From: DATARH01 sp963847345
GTDB taxonomy: Bacteria > Pseudomonadota > Alphaproteobacteria > ATCC43930 > CGMCC-115725
NCBI GenBank assembly: GCA_963847345.1
Contig: CAWJZU010000020.1
Location: 488,399 to 552,398 of the forward strand
Direction of reading: 5' to 3'
Length of the DNA: 64,000 nt
Shown here: positions 51,355-60,397 of the stretch, one piece after another
Position numbering within the stretch: the stretch's first letter is position 1
Layout of the letters: each line of letters starts with the position of its first letter
Translations under genes and position numbers: made by a program
Notes under the pieces: model-generated
What the model was told of the DNA's origin: nothing
The model's input: the letters and a program-made list of their open reading frames with translations, nothing else
The model's database searches: none

Positions 51355-52590
51355 TCAGAAATCCATTTCGAGCGCGTAGAGGCCGCCGGCATGGCGGTCG
51401 ACGCAGAACACGATGCCGCGATCGTCGACGAACACGTCGTTGATCTGGCAGGCGCCGGTCGGCGCGTTCGCGACTTGCGGCGCGAAATACGCGACTTCCT
51501 TCGGCTGGTACGGGTTCGACAGGTCGAACGCCCTGAGGCCGCCATTGAAGAACGTCCCGAGGACGATCGTCTCCGACTTCCAGCAGCCATCCTTCGGCAG
51601 GTTCTCCCAAAGATTGTGCGCGCCGAAGCGCCCGCCGCGCCGCGAGAACACCTCGACCGGCGGCAACGGGCAGGTCGCGATCGGCACCGGGTTCTCCTCG
51701 GCGCGGTTATCGACGATCCACACCAGCTTCGGCCAGTCGCCGCCGTCGTTGCGGGTCGCCTCGTCGCTGACCACCAGGAGGTTGCGCTCAAAAAACGGCA
51801 CGACGGTGTGCGTGAAGCCGGGGTTCGGCGGATGATAGTCCCAGCGCGACACCATCTGCGGGTGCGCCTTGTCAGCGATGTCGAGGATGATCAGGCCGCC
51901 GTCGATATAGCCCATATAGACCCGGTCCGGGCGCTGCGGGTACACGTTGGTGTTGTGCGGGCGGAAGCCGGTGTCGATGCTGTCCCCGGTGTGCCGCACC
52001 GGCGGCGCCTCGTTGTCGCCCTCCTGCGTGCCGGGCAGCCACCAGCGTCCGACTTCGACCGGCTTCGACGGGTTCTTCACGTCGATGCATTGATAGAACT
52101 GATCGTCATTCGGGTGGGTCGGGTGCGAGTCGGCGGCGCCGGAACTCATGTGGATGTAATCGCCGTCCGCGAACCACAGCTGGTGGACGCCGCGCGAGTT
52201 CGGTCCCGAACGGTCGAAAAACGCGATGCGCTTCGGGTTTTCCGGGGTTGAGATGTCGAGCAGTTCGACGCCCGCCTCGGGGTCGCCGGTCTGCTGCGTC
52301 TGATAGGCGATCGCCAGGATATCCCCGACCGTTTCCAGCGAATTGGAGCGCATGCGGTTGTGCGGCAGGTCGGCGCGCGCGACGATCTTCAGCATCTTCG
52401 GGTCGGTGACATCGACCGCGGTATAGTTCTTCGGCGCGCTTTCATGCGCCATCCAGAGAATTCGCCGACCGTCCTTGGTCAGCTGCATCGACATACCCTC
52501 GCCCATGCCGCCGAACCCGTCGAGCGAATGGTGCGCAAGCTGGCGAAAATTCCAGATTAGCGTGTCGCCGTTATCGGTTGCGCTCTGCAT
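51355..52590 (-). CDS. LVIVD-repeat beta-propeller protein
   Basis: 411 residues from the ATG at 52590, which has GGGGAGAG about 9 nt upstream; the frame stays open further but without conservation. At least four LVIVD-type blades are recognisable: YTAVDVTDPKMLKIVARADL, VELLDISTPENPKRIAFFDR, GGLIILDIADKAHPQMVSRW and GGLRAFDLSNPYQPKEVAYF. There is no signal peptide, so a cytosolic location is implied, which is unusual for this repeat. Two well conserved stretches (GVHQLWFADGDYIHMSSGAA, THTVVPFFERNLLVVSDEAT) suggest an enzyme-like or ligand-binding surface, function unknown. Confidence 0.85.
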   Translation of the reverse strand: MQSATDNGDTLIWNFRQLAHHSLDGFGGMGEGMSMQLTKDGRRILWMAHESAPKNYTAVDVTDPKMLKIVARADLPHNRMRSNSLETVGDILAIAYQTQQTGDPEAGVELLDISTPENPKRIAFFDRSGPNSRGVHQLWFADGDYIHMSSGAADSHPTHPNDDQFYQCIDVKNPSKPVEVGRWWLPGTQEGDNEAPPVRHTGDSIDTGFRPHNTNVYPQRPDRVYMGYIDGGLIILDIADKAHPQMVSRWDYHPPNPGFTHTVVPFFERNLLVVSDEATRNDGGDWPKLVWIVDNRAEENPVPIATCPLPPVEVFSRRGGRFGAHNLWENLPKDGCWKSETIVLGTFFNGGLRAFDLSNPYQPKEVAYFAPQVANAPTGACQINDVFVDDRGIVFCVDRHAGGLYALEMDF

Positions 52591-52622
52591 GTCTCTCTCC
52601 CCTCTTTCGCGAGTTGCTTCAG

Positions 52623-52964
52623 CTAATTCTCGAAACCGTTCTCGGCCGGAGTCTCGACCGGGCTGCCGGTGATCTCCGCCACGGCGCGCACCGCGGCGCG
52701 TGCGACGCGCCACACGGCCTCACCGGCGCTGGCGGCGCGCACCGTCACTGTCTGCCCGACGACCATCTCCTTTGCCGCCGACCCCGCCACGTCGCCCGCG
52801 AGGTCGGAAATCCAGACCAGCCAGACCGAACCGACATGCCGGTTCGCCTTGAGCGCGAAGATCCGGCCCGGCACATTGACCCGGGCAAACCCCTTCCGGC
52901 TCCGCGACATGTCGATGCGATACCGCACGCCCCCAGATAGCCACGGCCCAGGGTTAAAGTCCAT
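52623..52964 (-). CDS. Hypothetical protein of about 113 residues
   Basis: Not recognised. From an ATG at 52964 it reads MDFNPGPWLSGGVRYRIDMS, then FARVNVPGRIFALKANRHVG and AVAEITGSPVETPAENGFEN. The middle has a faint resemblance to PilZ-type beta strands, but I would not call it. The plus strand over the same region is Ser/Thr/Arg-rich and looks like a shadow. It lies 32 bp upstream of the LVIVD gene start on the same strand and might be co-transcribed. Confidence 0.4.
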   Translation of the reverse strand: MDFNPGPWLSGGVRYRIDMSRSRKGFARVNVPGRIFALKANRHVGSVWLVWISDLAGDVAGSAAKEMVVGQTVTVRAASAGEAVWRVARAAVRAVAEITGSPVETPAENGFEN

Positions 52965-53166
52965 GGGGGCAAGTCCATAGCCGCCCACTGCGGCGTCTCC
53001 GGCGAACGGGACTGCGCCGCGGCGGCCGCGATGCCCTTTCCTCACCGCCGTCGCCGGTTCGCCGAGCTAGACCGGAGTGAAGGTGCATTTCCTAGTAGCG
53101 TCTGGTGATATGCCGGAACCGCTTGAGGCGCTTGGCAATGCGTCGGAAGCCATGTCGCCGACGGTA

Positions 53167-53271
53167 AGCCGCAAATGGAGTCATGGCATCGGCCATCACC
53201 CACCCGCTATCGAGCTTCATCTAGGCTCGCGGTGGTTTGTAGTCACCGCCAACCAAGCCATTGACCGAGAC
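53167..53271 (+). pseudogene. Fragment of a mobile-element prim-pol-type primase
   Basis: An open segment reads GHHPPAIELHLGSRWFVVTA. The island primase at 60989-63406 has KNHPPAIELFLNLRFFTVTE at the equivalent place: HPPAIEL is identical and the R-x-F-x-V-T pattern is kept. Only about 35 codons survive; nothing of the rest of such a protein is seen on either side. I read it as a scrap of an earlier related element just upstream of the efflux operon. Confidence 0.5.
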
Positions 53272-53322
53272 GGCATGTCGCGGCAAGGCAGAGGTGATCG
53301 GGGCGACGACTCGGAGGCATGA

Positions 53323-54558
53323 ATGAGGCGAACATCGGGCGCTTCTTGTTTCCTGGCGGCTGTGTTGCTCGCGTTGCTGTCCGCTCAAGCAGCGGCCCAG
53401 CCCGCGGCGGGCGGACCGCCGGCGGTCGGCGTCGTGCGCGTCCAGCGGCAGCAGATCACCGAGAGCGAGGAATTCATCGGCCGCACTCAGGCGGTCGGGC
53501 GCGTGTCGCTGGTTGCGCGCGTCACCGCCTTCCTCGACAAGCGGAATTTCGTCGAGGGTTCCGAAGTCAAGAAGGGCGACCTGCTCTATGTGCTCGAACA
53601 GGCGCCGTTCAAGGCGGAGGTCAACAGCGCCAGCGCGAGCGTTGACCAGTTCGTCGCGCAGCACCGCAATGCGCAGCTGACCCTGGACCGGGCCCGAGCG
53701 CTACTGTCGACGCCCGCCGGGCAGCAATCGACTTACGACGCCGCCTTCGCCTCCGAACGCGCCCTCGCCGCACAGATCGCCGGCGCGCAGGCGCAGCTGG
53801 AAACAGCTCAAATCAATCTCGGATATACCGAGATCCGCGCCCCTATCGACGGCAGGATCACCACCACGGCGGTTACCGAGGGCAACGTCGTCTCGCCGAC
53901 CAGCGGCACGCTGGCGATGCTCGTCAGCCAGCACCCGATATATGTATTGTTCCCGATTGCGCAGCGCACCGCGCTCGACCTTCGCGCCCGCTACGGGCCG
54001 AAGGGCGGGTTCAAAGCGGTCGTGCTCCGGCTGCGGCTGCCCGACGGCCGGATCTATAACCAGGAGGGCCATCTCGACTACGTGTCGCCGACCGTTGCCG
54101 AGAACACCGACACGCTGACGCTGCGCGGCGTTTTTCCGAACCCGCGGCTCCCGACCGCGCCGATCCCCGGAGGAGCGTTGCGCGAGCTCACCGACGGTGA
54201 ATTCGTGACCGTGATGCTCGAAGGCGTGCAGCCGGTCACGGTGCTTGCGATCCCGCGCGCCGCGGTGCTGGCCGACCAGCAGGGCGATTACGTCTATGTC
54301 GTCGATGCGCAGAACAAGGCTGAGGTGCGCCGCATCCAGCTCGGTCAATCGACCCCCGCGACCGCCGTCGTGCTCAGCGGCCTCAAGGAAGGCGAGACGG
54401 TCATCAGCGAGGGGGTGCAGCGGGTCCGCCCGGGCCAGCCGGTTGCGCCCGCGCCGGCGACGCCGCCACCCCCCAGCCCGCCAGCGAACCGGCCGGCAGC
54501 CGGCAATGGCGACCCCACAGGCCCTTCTGACCAAGGTGGCCAGGGCGGCAAGCCATGA
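53323..54558 (+). CDS. RND efflux periplasmic adaptor (membrane fusion protein)
   Basis: 411 residues. A signal peptide (FLAAVLLALLSAQAAA) without a lipobox Cys, so a periplasmic rather than lipid-anchored adaptor. The lipoyl/hairpin region follows: RVTAFLDKRNFVEGSEVKKG and DLLYVLEQAPFKAEVNSASA, then INLGYTEIRAPIDGRITTTA and the membrane-proximal domain VVLSGLKEGETVISEGVQRV. A Pro/Gly-rich tail ends it. The gene overlaps the pump by ATGA, so the two are coupled. No outer-membrane channel gene is in the window. Confidence 0.93.
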   Translation: MRRTSGASCFLAAVLLALLSAQAAAQPAAGGPPAVGVVRVQRQQITESEEFIGRTQAVGRVSLVARVTAFLDKRNFVEGSEVKKGDLLYVLEQAPFKAEVNSASASVDQFVAQHRNAQLTLDRARALLSTPAGQQSTYDAAFASERALAAQIAGAQAQLETAQINLGYTEIRAPIDGRITTTAVTEGNVVSPTSGTLAMLVSQHPIYVLFPIAQRTALDLRARYGPKGGFKAVVLRLRLPDGRIYNQEGHLDYVSPTVAENTDTLTLRGVFPNPRLPTAPIPGGALRELTDGEFVTVMLEGVQPVTVLAIPRAAVLADQQGDYVYVVDAQNKAEVRRIQLGQSTPATAVVLSGLKEGETVISEGVQRVRPGQPVAPAPATPPPPSPPANRPAAGNGDPTGPSDQGGQGGKP

Positions 54559-57500
54559 TCTCCGCCGTCTTTGTCGACCGGCCGCGCCTCGCGGTGGTGA
54601 TCGCGGTGGTGATCACGATCGCCGGCGCGCTGGCGATGCTGCGCATCCCGGTGGCGCAGCTGCCGGACATCGTGCCGCCACAGGTGCAGGTCACCGCGAT
54701 GTACCCCGGCGCTTCGGCCGCCGTGGTCGAGGCGAGCGTCGCGGCGCCGATCGAAGCGCAGGTCGTCGGCGTCAACAACATGATTTATATGAAATCCGCG
54801 AGCGGCAACGACGGCAGCTACAGCCTGACCGTCAGCTTCCAGCTCGGCACCGATCCCGACATCAACACCGTCAATGTCAACAACCGGGTGCAAACCGCTC
54901 TGGCGCAGCTTCCCCAGGAGGTGCAGCTGCAGGGACTGACGGTACAGAAGAAATCGTCGGCGATTTTGCAGTTCATCACGCTCTACAGCGAGGACGGCAG
55001 CCACGACCCCCTCTTCATCACGAACTACGCGATCATCAATATCCTCGATGTGCTGTCGCGCACGCCCGGGGTGGGTCAGGCCTTCCTGTTTGGCAAGCAG
55101 AATTATTCGATGCGCGTCTGGTTCGACACGCATCGCCTTGACAATCTGCAGCTGACGGCGGCCGACATCGTCAACGCGATCAAGGCGCAGAACGTACAGG
55201 CCGCGGTTGGGCGGATCGGGGCACGCCCGATCGCCAAAGACCAGCAGTTCCAGATGAACGTGCAGACGCAGGGTCGTCTTTCGACCGCCGCGCAGTTCGG
55301 CGACATCGTGCTGCGCGCCAACCCGGACGGGTCCTTGCTGCGCATTCGCGATGTCGCGCGCGTCGATCTCGGCGCCCAGAACCTCGATTCCGAAAGCCGA
55401 CTCAATGGTCGCCCGGCCGTGGCGATCGGCGTCTATCTGTCGCCAGGGGCAAACGCGGTCAATACCGCGTCGGCGGTCGATGCTGCGCTCGACCGGCTTA
55501 GCCAGCGCTTCCCGCCAGGGCTCAAGTACAGCGTAAATTACGACACGACGACCTTTGTCCGAGCCACGATCCACGACGTGATGATCACGCTCGCCGAGGC
55601 GTTCGGGCTCGTCGTGATCGTCGTCTTCCTCTTTCTCGGCAGCCTGCGCGCGACGCTGATCCCAGCCATCGCCGTGCCGGTCAGTGTTATCGGCACCTTC
55701 GCGGTGCTGTTGGCAGTGGGCTATTCGGCCAATACCGTCTCGCTGCTCGCGCTGGTGCTGGCTATCGGCATCCTGGTCGACGACGCGATCGTCGTTGTCG
55801 AGAACGTCGAGCGCGTCATGGAGGAGGAACCACAGCTTTCGCCCGCCGAAGCGACGAAGAAGGCGATGGCCGAGATCACGGCGCCGATCATCGCAATCAC
55901 GCTGGTGCTGCTGTCGGTTTTCGTGCCGATCGCGTTCATTCCCGGCATTTCCGGCGAGCTGTTCCGCCAGTTCGCGGTGACGATCAGCATCGCGATGCTG
56001 ATCTCGGCGATAAACGCGCTGACCCTGTCGCCGGCACTGTGCGCCGTGTTTCTGCGCCATCGCGGTCCGCGGCGCGGGCCGATGGGCTGGATACTGCGGC
56101 GGATCGACAATGTCCGCGACGGCTATGCCGCCATCGTGCGGCGTCTTGTGCGCGTGGCGGTGCTTGGGGTCGTGGCGATCCTGGCGGCAGGCGCGGCGAT
56201 CTATGTCGCCGGCACGCGTACCCCGACCGGCTTTTTGCCCGAGGAGGATCAGGGAGCGTTCTTCGTGTCGGTGCAGCTGCCCGACGGCGCATCGGTCAGC
56301 CGCACCAGCGAGGCGTCCAGCCACGTCGAGGAACTGCTGCGGCGGATGCCGCAGGTTCAGAACGTGTTTGCGGTCATCGGGTACTCGATCCTCGACGGTG
56401 TCAGCGAGCCTAACAACGCCTTTCTCGTTGCCACGCTGAAGCCGTTCGAGGACCGTCGCGGCGCGGCCAACTCGGCCCAGGCGCTGATCGGCCGCATGTT
56501 TGCCGAAGGGCAGCAGGTCCGCAGCGCAACCGTGATCCCGTTCAACCTGCCGCCGATTATCGGCCTGTCAACGTCGGGCGGGTTCGAATACGAACTCGAA
56601 GGTCTCGAGGGGCAGGATCCCGCGGCGATGGGCAGCGTCATGCAGGGGCTGGTCGCGGCCGCCAATCAAAACCCGCTTTTGTCGCGCGTATTCTCGACCT
56701 ACACCGCGACCAACCCGTCGATCTATCTCGACATCGACCGCGAAAAAGCACAGTCGCTCGGCCTCCTGATGAGCGATGTCTTCAACGCGCTGCAATCCAC
56801 TCTCGGCGGGTTCTACGTCAATAATTTCAACCTGTTCGGCCGGGTCTGGCAGGTCAATATCCAGGGCGAGGCGGCCGACCGTACCGAGGTCTCGTCGATC
56901 TGGCAGATCTATGTCCGCAATAAATTCGGCAGTGACGTGCCGATGCGCGCTATCTCCGGCGCTCGCATCGATCTCGGGCCGCAGGTCATCACTCGCTACA
57001 ACAACTACCGCGCGATCCCGATACAGGGCAGCCCGTCGCCCGGCACGGCGAGCGGCACGGCTCTGGCCGCGATGGCCGATGTCTCGGCCAAAGTGTTGCC
57101 AACCGGCTATGGCTACGAATGGACCGGCACCGCCTACCAGGAGGTCGCCGCTTCGGGTCAGACCGGCGTGATCCTGGGGCTGTCGATACTGTTCGCGTTT
57201 CTGTTCCTGGTCGGGCTCTATGAAAGCTGGATGATCCCGGTGCCGGTGCTGATGTCGGTGCCGGTCGCGGTGCTCGGCGCCTTTGTCGGTTTGTTGATTT
57301 TTGGGGTGACGCTCGACCTCTACGCCCAGATCGGGCTCGTCGTGCTGATCGCGATGGCGGCGAAGAACGCGATCCTGATCGTTGAGTTCGCGAAGGACCG
57401 GCGCGAGGAGGGAATGGATATAAGGGAGGCGGCGGTACTCGGCGCGCGGATGCGGTTTCGCGCCGTAATGATGACCTCGTTCGCGTTTATTCTCGGCGTT

Positions 57501-57698
57501 TACCCGCTGGTTGTCGCCGAAGGAGCGGCTCAGCTCAGCCGGCACGGCGTCGGTACGCCGGTTTTCGCCGGCATGATCGCCGCAAGCGCGATCGGAATCT
57601 TCGTGATTCCGATGCTCTATGTCACATTTCAGACCCTGCGCGAACGCAGCGGTGCCCGTTTCCGCCGTACTACCGCGCCGGTTGACAAAGCTAGCTAA
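54555..57698 (+). CDS. HAE1-family RND efflux pump, inner-membrane transporter
   Basis: 1047 residues with the AcrB/MexB layout: TM1 after ISAVFVDRPRLAVVIAVVIT, porter domain (MYPGASAAVVEASVAAPIEA), then TM2-6. The proton-relay Asp pair is in GILVDDAIVVVENVERVMEE and the relay Lys in MAAKNAILIVEFAKDRREEG. FMTSFAFILG-like MMTSFAFILGVYPLVVAEGA closes it. HAE1 pumps export hydrophobic and amphiphilic compounds, driven by the proton gradient. It is transcribed with the adaptor gene. Similar to the multidrug group, but substrate cannot be deduced. Confidence 0.95.
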   Translation: MISAVFVDRPRLAVVIAVVITIAGALAMLRIPVAQLPDIVPPQVQVTAMYPGASAAVVEASVAAPIEAQVVGVNNMIYMKSASGNDGSYSLTVSFQLGTDPDINTVNVNNRVQTALAQLPQEVQLQGLTVQKKSSAILQFITLYSEDGSHDPLFITNYAIINILDVLSRTPGVGQAFLFGKQNYSMRVWFDTHRLDNLQLTAADIVNAIKAQNVQAAVGRIGARPIAKDQQFQMNVQTQGRLSTAAQFGDIVLRANPDGSLLRIRDVARVDLGAQNLDSESRLNGRPAVAIGVYLSPGANAVNTASAVDAALDRLSQRFPPGLKYSVNYDTTTFVRATIHDVMITLAEAFGLVVIVVFLFLGSLRATLIPAIAVPVSVIGTFAVLLAVGYSANTVSLLALVLAIGILVDDAIVVVENVERVMEEEPQLSPAEATKKAMAEITAPIIAITLVLLSVFVPIAFIPGISGELFRQFAVTISIAMLISAINALTLSPALCAVFLRHRGPRRGPMGWILRRIDNVRDGYAAIVRRLVRVAVLGVVAILAAGAAIYVAGTRTPTGFLPEEDQGAFFVSVQLPDGASVSRTSEASSHVEELLRRMPQVQNVFAVIGYSILDGVSEPNNAFLVATLKPFEDRRGAANSAQALIGRMFAEGQQVRSATVIPFNLPPIIGLSTSGGFEYELEGLEGQDPAAMGSVMQGLVAAANQNPLLSRVFSTYTATNPSIYLDIDREKAQSLGLLMSDVFNALQSTLGGFYVNNFNLFGRVWQVNIQGEAADRTEVSSIWQIYVRNKFGSDVPMRAISGARIDLGPQVITRYNNYRAIPIQGSPSPGTASGTALAAMADVSAKVLPTGYGYEWTGTAYQEVAASGQTGVILGLSILFAFLFLVGLYESWMIPVPVLMSVPVAVLGAFVGLLIFGVTLDLYAQIGLVVLIAMAAKNAILIVEFAKDRREEGMDIREAAVLGARMRFRAVMMTSFAFILGVYPLVVAEGAAQLSRHGVGTPVFAGMIAASAIGIFVIPMLYVTFQTLRERSGARFRRTTAPVDKAS

Positions 57699-57813
57699 GG
57701 AAGAGGGCGCATGCTTTCGCGCAAAGCTGTCCCGGACCTGGTGTTCGATCACCAAAACGGCTTTGTGGATCGGTCGTCCCCCTCGGGAAACGCCTTTCTA
57801 TCGCGATAGTGTC

Positions 57814-58071
57814 GTGCACAACGGCCTGCTTCTGTCCGCGCCGTGGGACGCCGCTTTCGACACTGGCCTCGTCAGCTTCGCCGACGATGGAACCGCGCTC
57901 GCCAGCCCCGGATTGAGCGGTGCGCGCCGGTCGCACTCTGTATGGAGCGCGTCCGCGATTGCCCAACCTTCAACCTTCAACGCACGCATCGCACCAGCCT
58001 GGCATCGGATCGTGCTCGTCACGGCTTTTCGAAGTCCGCCTTCGCACGTCCGGGAATGTGAGCCGGCCTGA
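57814..58071 (+). pseudogene. HNH endonuclease remnant (PF13391-like)
   Basis: The segment HNGLLLSAPWDAAFDTGLVS followed by FADDGTALASPGLSG is a recognisable piece of the HNH domain found at the end of many bacterial restriction-like proteins (NGLLL...D..FD.GL.SF.DDG....SP.LS). No start, upstream metal-binding half or intact C-terminus is present, and later residues are split over frames. A 33-codon frame with a good ribosome binding site (57711-57812) precedes it but in a different phase. The remnant lies between the efflux operon and the tRNA-Pro attachment site. Confidence 0.5.
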
Positions 58072-58182
58072 CAACCATTCTGAACGCGGTAATCGGGTTC
58101 GCTATTCCCTCAGACGACGTTGCTATCTGGTTGCTGCCTTCGGCGGCAGGCTTCGTGTCCACGATGCAAGCTATCGGACTCA

Positions 58183-58229
58183 TGGTCGGAGTGAGAGGAT
58201 TTGAACCTCCGGCCCCTGCCTCCCGAAGG
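58183..58229 (-). other. tRNA-Pro(GGG) 3' fragment, attachment site of an integrative element
   Basis: On the minus strand the last 47 nt of a tRNA-Pro are present: anticodon loop TTCGGGA (GGG), 3' anticodon stem GGCAG, T arm GGAGG-TTCAAAT-CCTCT, acceptor strand CACTCCG, discriminator A and CCA (58183-58185). The 5' half is absent: to the right, CTACC can replace CTGCC of the anticodon stem with one mismatch but no D arm or 5' acceptor (CGGAGTG) follows. The break in homology at the anticodon stem and the integrase next to it identify an att core. The intact tRNA gene is expected at the other end of the element. Confidence 0.85.
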
Positions 58230-58343
58230 TAGGGGCAAACGATTGAGGGACGTTGCACCAAGTTGATGGTACGGCAGAAATGGCCTGATTTCTGGTGTTT
58301 AGGTTTGCAGCGTGGTGATTGGCATTGCGTCGGTTTGCCCATC

Positions 58344-58381
58344 GTGTTACCTAGGTGTTACCTATAGGGTTGCGAGGTAAC
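58344..58381. repeat. GTTACCT direct and inverted repeats before the integrase gene
   Basis: GTTACCTA occurs at 58344-58351 and 58356-58363, 12 bp apart, and its inverse AGGTAAC at 58375-58381. They sit between the att core and the integrase coding region and overlap the integrase start region. Such sets are typical of integrase arm-binding sites or of an operator controlling the integrase. Basis is sequence only. Confidence 0.5.
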
Positions 58382-59677
58382 AGGCAGGGCGGCGATGACG
58401 GCGAGCGTAAACGGATCGGGTTGCGCGAGGTGCGGGCGCTCGCGCCGGGCGCCGAGATATGGGATGCAGCGGTCTCCGGTTTCGGCGCGCGTCGCCAGCA
58501 GAGCGAAGCGGTTTCCTACGTGCTGATGTACCGAACGCGTGAAGGGCGGCAACGACGCTACACGATCGGTCGCCACGGTGCGCCTTGGACCCCGGAGAGC
58601 GCTCGTGTGGAAGCCCGCCGATTGCTCGGCGAGGTAGTGAAGGGCGCTGACCCGGCCGCCGAAAAACGCGAGGCACGCGAGGCGATGACTGTCTCCGATC
58701 TGTGCGATCAGTATCTCGCGGATGGGAAAGCCGGCCGACTGCTGACCCGGCGCGGGCAGGCGAAGAAGATCAGCACGCTTGAAATCGACATGGGCCGGGT
58801 CGAGCGACACATAAAGCCGTTGCTCGGCCGCATGGCGGTTGCCGCAGTGGACCGCGCCGACATCGAGCGCTTCATGCACAGCGTCGCTGAAGGAAAGACG
58901 GCCGCGCAGATCAAGACAGGGCGCTACGGTCTGGCGCGCGTCACCGGTGGCAAGGGGACGGCGACCCGCACCGTGGGGTTGCTTGGCGCGATCTTACCTA
59001 CGGCGTGCGCAAAGGCGTGCGGAGCCGACAACCCAGTTCACGGCGTCGTGCGCTATGCCGATGGACAGCGCGAGCGGCGCCTTTCGGATTACGAATACGC
59101 AGCGCTTGGGAGCGCGCTGCTCGGGGCTGAGGCGCAGGGAAACATCTGGCCGGCAGCAACTGCCATGGCGCGGTTCCTCGCGCTGACAGGCTGGCGCAGC
59201 GGCGAGGCGTTGGCTTTGCGGTGGCTGGAACTCGACTTAACCCGTCGCACGGCGACGCTCGCCGACAGCAAGACCGGCCGCAGCATCCGCCCGCTGTCGC
59301 ACGCGGCTTGCGACGTGCTGCTGAGCCTGCCTCGCCTTGGGGCTGACCGGGTGTTCCCCGCGACCCGCGGAGACGGCCCTATGGTCGGGTTCAAAAAGTT
59401 CTGGCCGAAGATCACCAAGGTTGGCGAGTTACCCGCCGATATTACGCCACATGTACTGCGCCATTCGTTCGCTTCGCTTGCTGCGGACCTCGGCTACAGC
59501 GAGCCGACGATCGCCGCTCTGGTCGGGCATAAGGGGCACACGATCACCAGCCGGTATGTCCACAGCGCCGACGCGGTTTTGCTGGCGGCGGCCGACGCGG
59601 TAGCAGGCCGCACGGCTGAGCTGATGGGCGACGAAAAGCCGGCGGGGGACGTGGTGCCGCTTCGCGGGGCGCGATAA
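58355..59677 (+). CDS. Tyrosine-type site-specific recombinase (integrase) of the tRNA-Pro element
   Basis: 440 residues. An arm-binding N-terminal domain (LREVRALAPGAEIWDAAVSG, GRQRRYTIGRHGAPWTPESA), a SAM-like core-binding domain, then the catalytic domain with Arg in LTGWRSGEALAL (about 280), HVLRH (about 367), GHKGHTI and the nucleophile Tyr in SRYVHS (about 400). The start is GTG 58355 or TTG 58370. At residues 215-226 the sequence LPTACAKACGA looks scrambled; shifting frame between about 58993 and 59030 gives TYGVRKGVR, the expected helix, so a pair of compensating indels is likely. It overlaps the next gene by one base (TAATG). Confidence 0.92.
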   Translation: MLPIGLRGNRQGGDDGERKRIGLREVRALAPGAEIWDAAVSGFGARRQQSEAVSYVLMYRTREGRQRRYTIGRHGAPWTPESARVEARRLLGEVVKGADPAAEKREAREAMTVSDLCDQYLADGKAGRLLTRRGQAKKISTLEIDMGRVERHIKPLLGRMAVAAVDRADIERFMHSVAEGKTAAQIKTGRYGLARVTGGKGTATRTVGLLGAILPTACAKACGADNPVHGVVRYADGQRERRLSDYEYAALGSALLGAEAQGNIWPAATAMARFLALTGWRSGEALALRWLELDLTRRTATLADSKTGRSIRPLSHAACDVLLSLPRLGADRVFPATRGDGPMVGFKKFWPKITKVGELPADITPHVLRHSFASLAADLGYSEPTIAALVGHKGHTITSRYVHSADAVLLAAADAVAGRTAELMGDEKPAGDVVPLRGAR

Positions 59678-60309
59678 TGGCGGACGCTTACAGCGATAAG
59701 AAGTTTCAAACAATCATTAAATCGTTTAGGCCGAAGGAGGGGTTCAATGAGGTCCGCTTTCGCCGATCTCTTGAAACTTGCGCACATATTTACCTGGAAG
59801 GAAAAAATATTATCATAGCGCGGCCAAGCGATCGTGTAGAGCAGATAGAACGTCTGCGCAAGAAAGTGGCAGACCTCGCTAGAGGTCTGCGCGAATCACA
59901 AAAAGATCCTTATACTGAACGTTTTCTTGACGAATCGGCTTTGTCGGTTCATCGGGGAATGCTTTTTGCTCCAAACCAAGGCGCAGAGGTTGTGGCTGCC
60001 CCCGGCTTGGTCGCAAGAACGTTGACGTGCCTGGATGAGCTGCAACAGCTTCTGGCGCGAGCCAAGCTGCGGGCGCAGCCGACCGCACCGGGCGGCAATC
60101 GGCCCGATAGGATTTTGCATGAGCTGATATCGAGCCTCCGAGAGATTTATGAGGCTGCCGCGATCCAACCAAAAACTCCGACAGGGTGGAGCGCCGATTA
60201 CGGAGGCGATGAGTTTGTGAAGTTTCTACAAGCCGCGCTTGCTCCGCTCGGGATCAGAAAGTCCGTCACTGCGCTTCGTGATCTCTACGAGCGCGCCAAA
60301 GGAGCATAA
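59677..60309 (+). CDS. Hypothetical element-encoded protein, 210 residues
   Basis: I do not recognise it. The ATG overlaps the integrase stop, so it is translated with it. Charged N-terminal region KKFQTIIKSFRPKEGFNEV, a helix-rich middle with a heptad-like stretch (DRVEQIERLRKKVADLARGL) and a C-terminal LGIRKSVTALRDLYERAKGA. Base composition is AT-richer than the chromosomal genes, consistent with an acquired element. Could be an integrase accessory or a regulator; no motif decides it. Confidence 0.7.
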   Translation: MADAYSDKKFQTIIKSFRPKEGFNEVRFRRSLETCAHIYLEGKNIIIARPSDRVEQIERLRKKVADLARGLRESQKDPYTERFLDESALSVHRGMLFAPNQGAEVVAAPGLVARTLTCLDELQQLLARAKLRAQPTAPGGNRPDRILHELISSLREIYEAAAIQPKTPTGWSADYGGDEFVKFLQAALAPLGIRKSVTALRDLYERAKGA

Positions 60310-60397
60310 TTGGGCAAAAATATCTTCCATTCTGCTCCGTGAGTAGTCGCGGCGCTTGTGCCAAATCAATGCTATCGCAATCTTACGGGAACAAGCG

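Noticed and set aside
54345..56324. Long minus-strand open frame of about 659 codons opposite the RND pump
   Set aside because: It is the antisense of a clear AcrB-type gene. The product is His/Arg/Asp-rich without motifs, a common artefact of GC-rich codon bias.
57711..57812. 33-codon frame with good ribosome binding site after the RND pump
   Set aside because: No similarity recognised and its phase differs from the HNH remnant; kept only as a remark.
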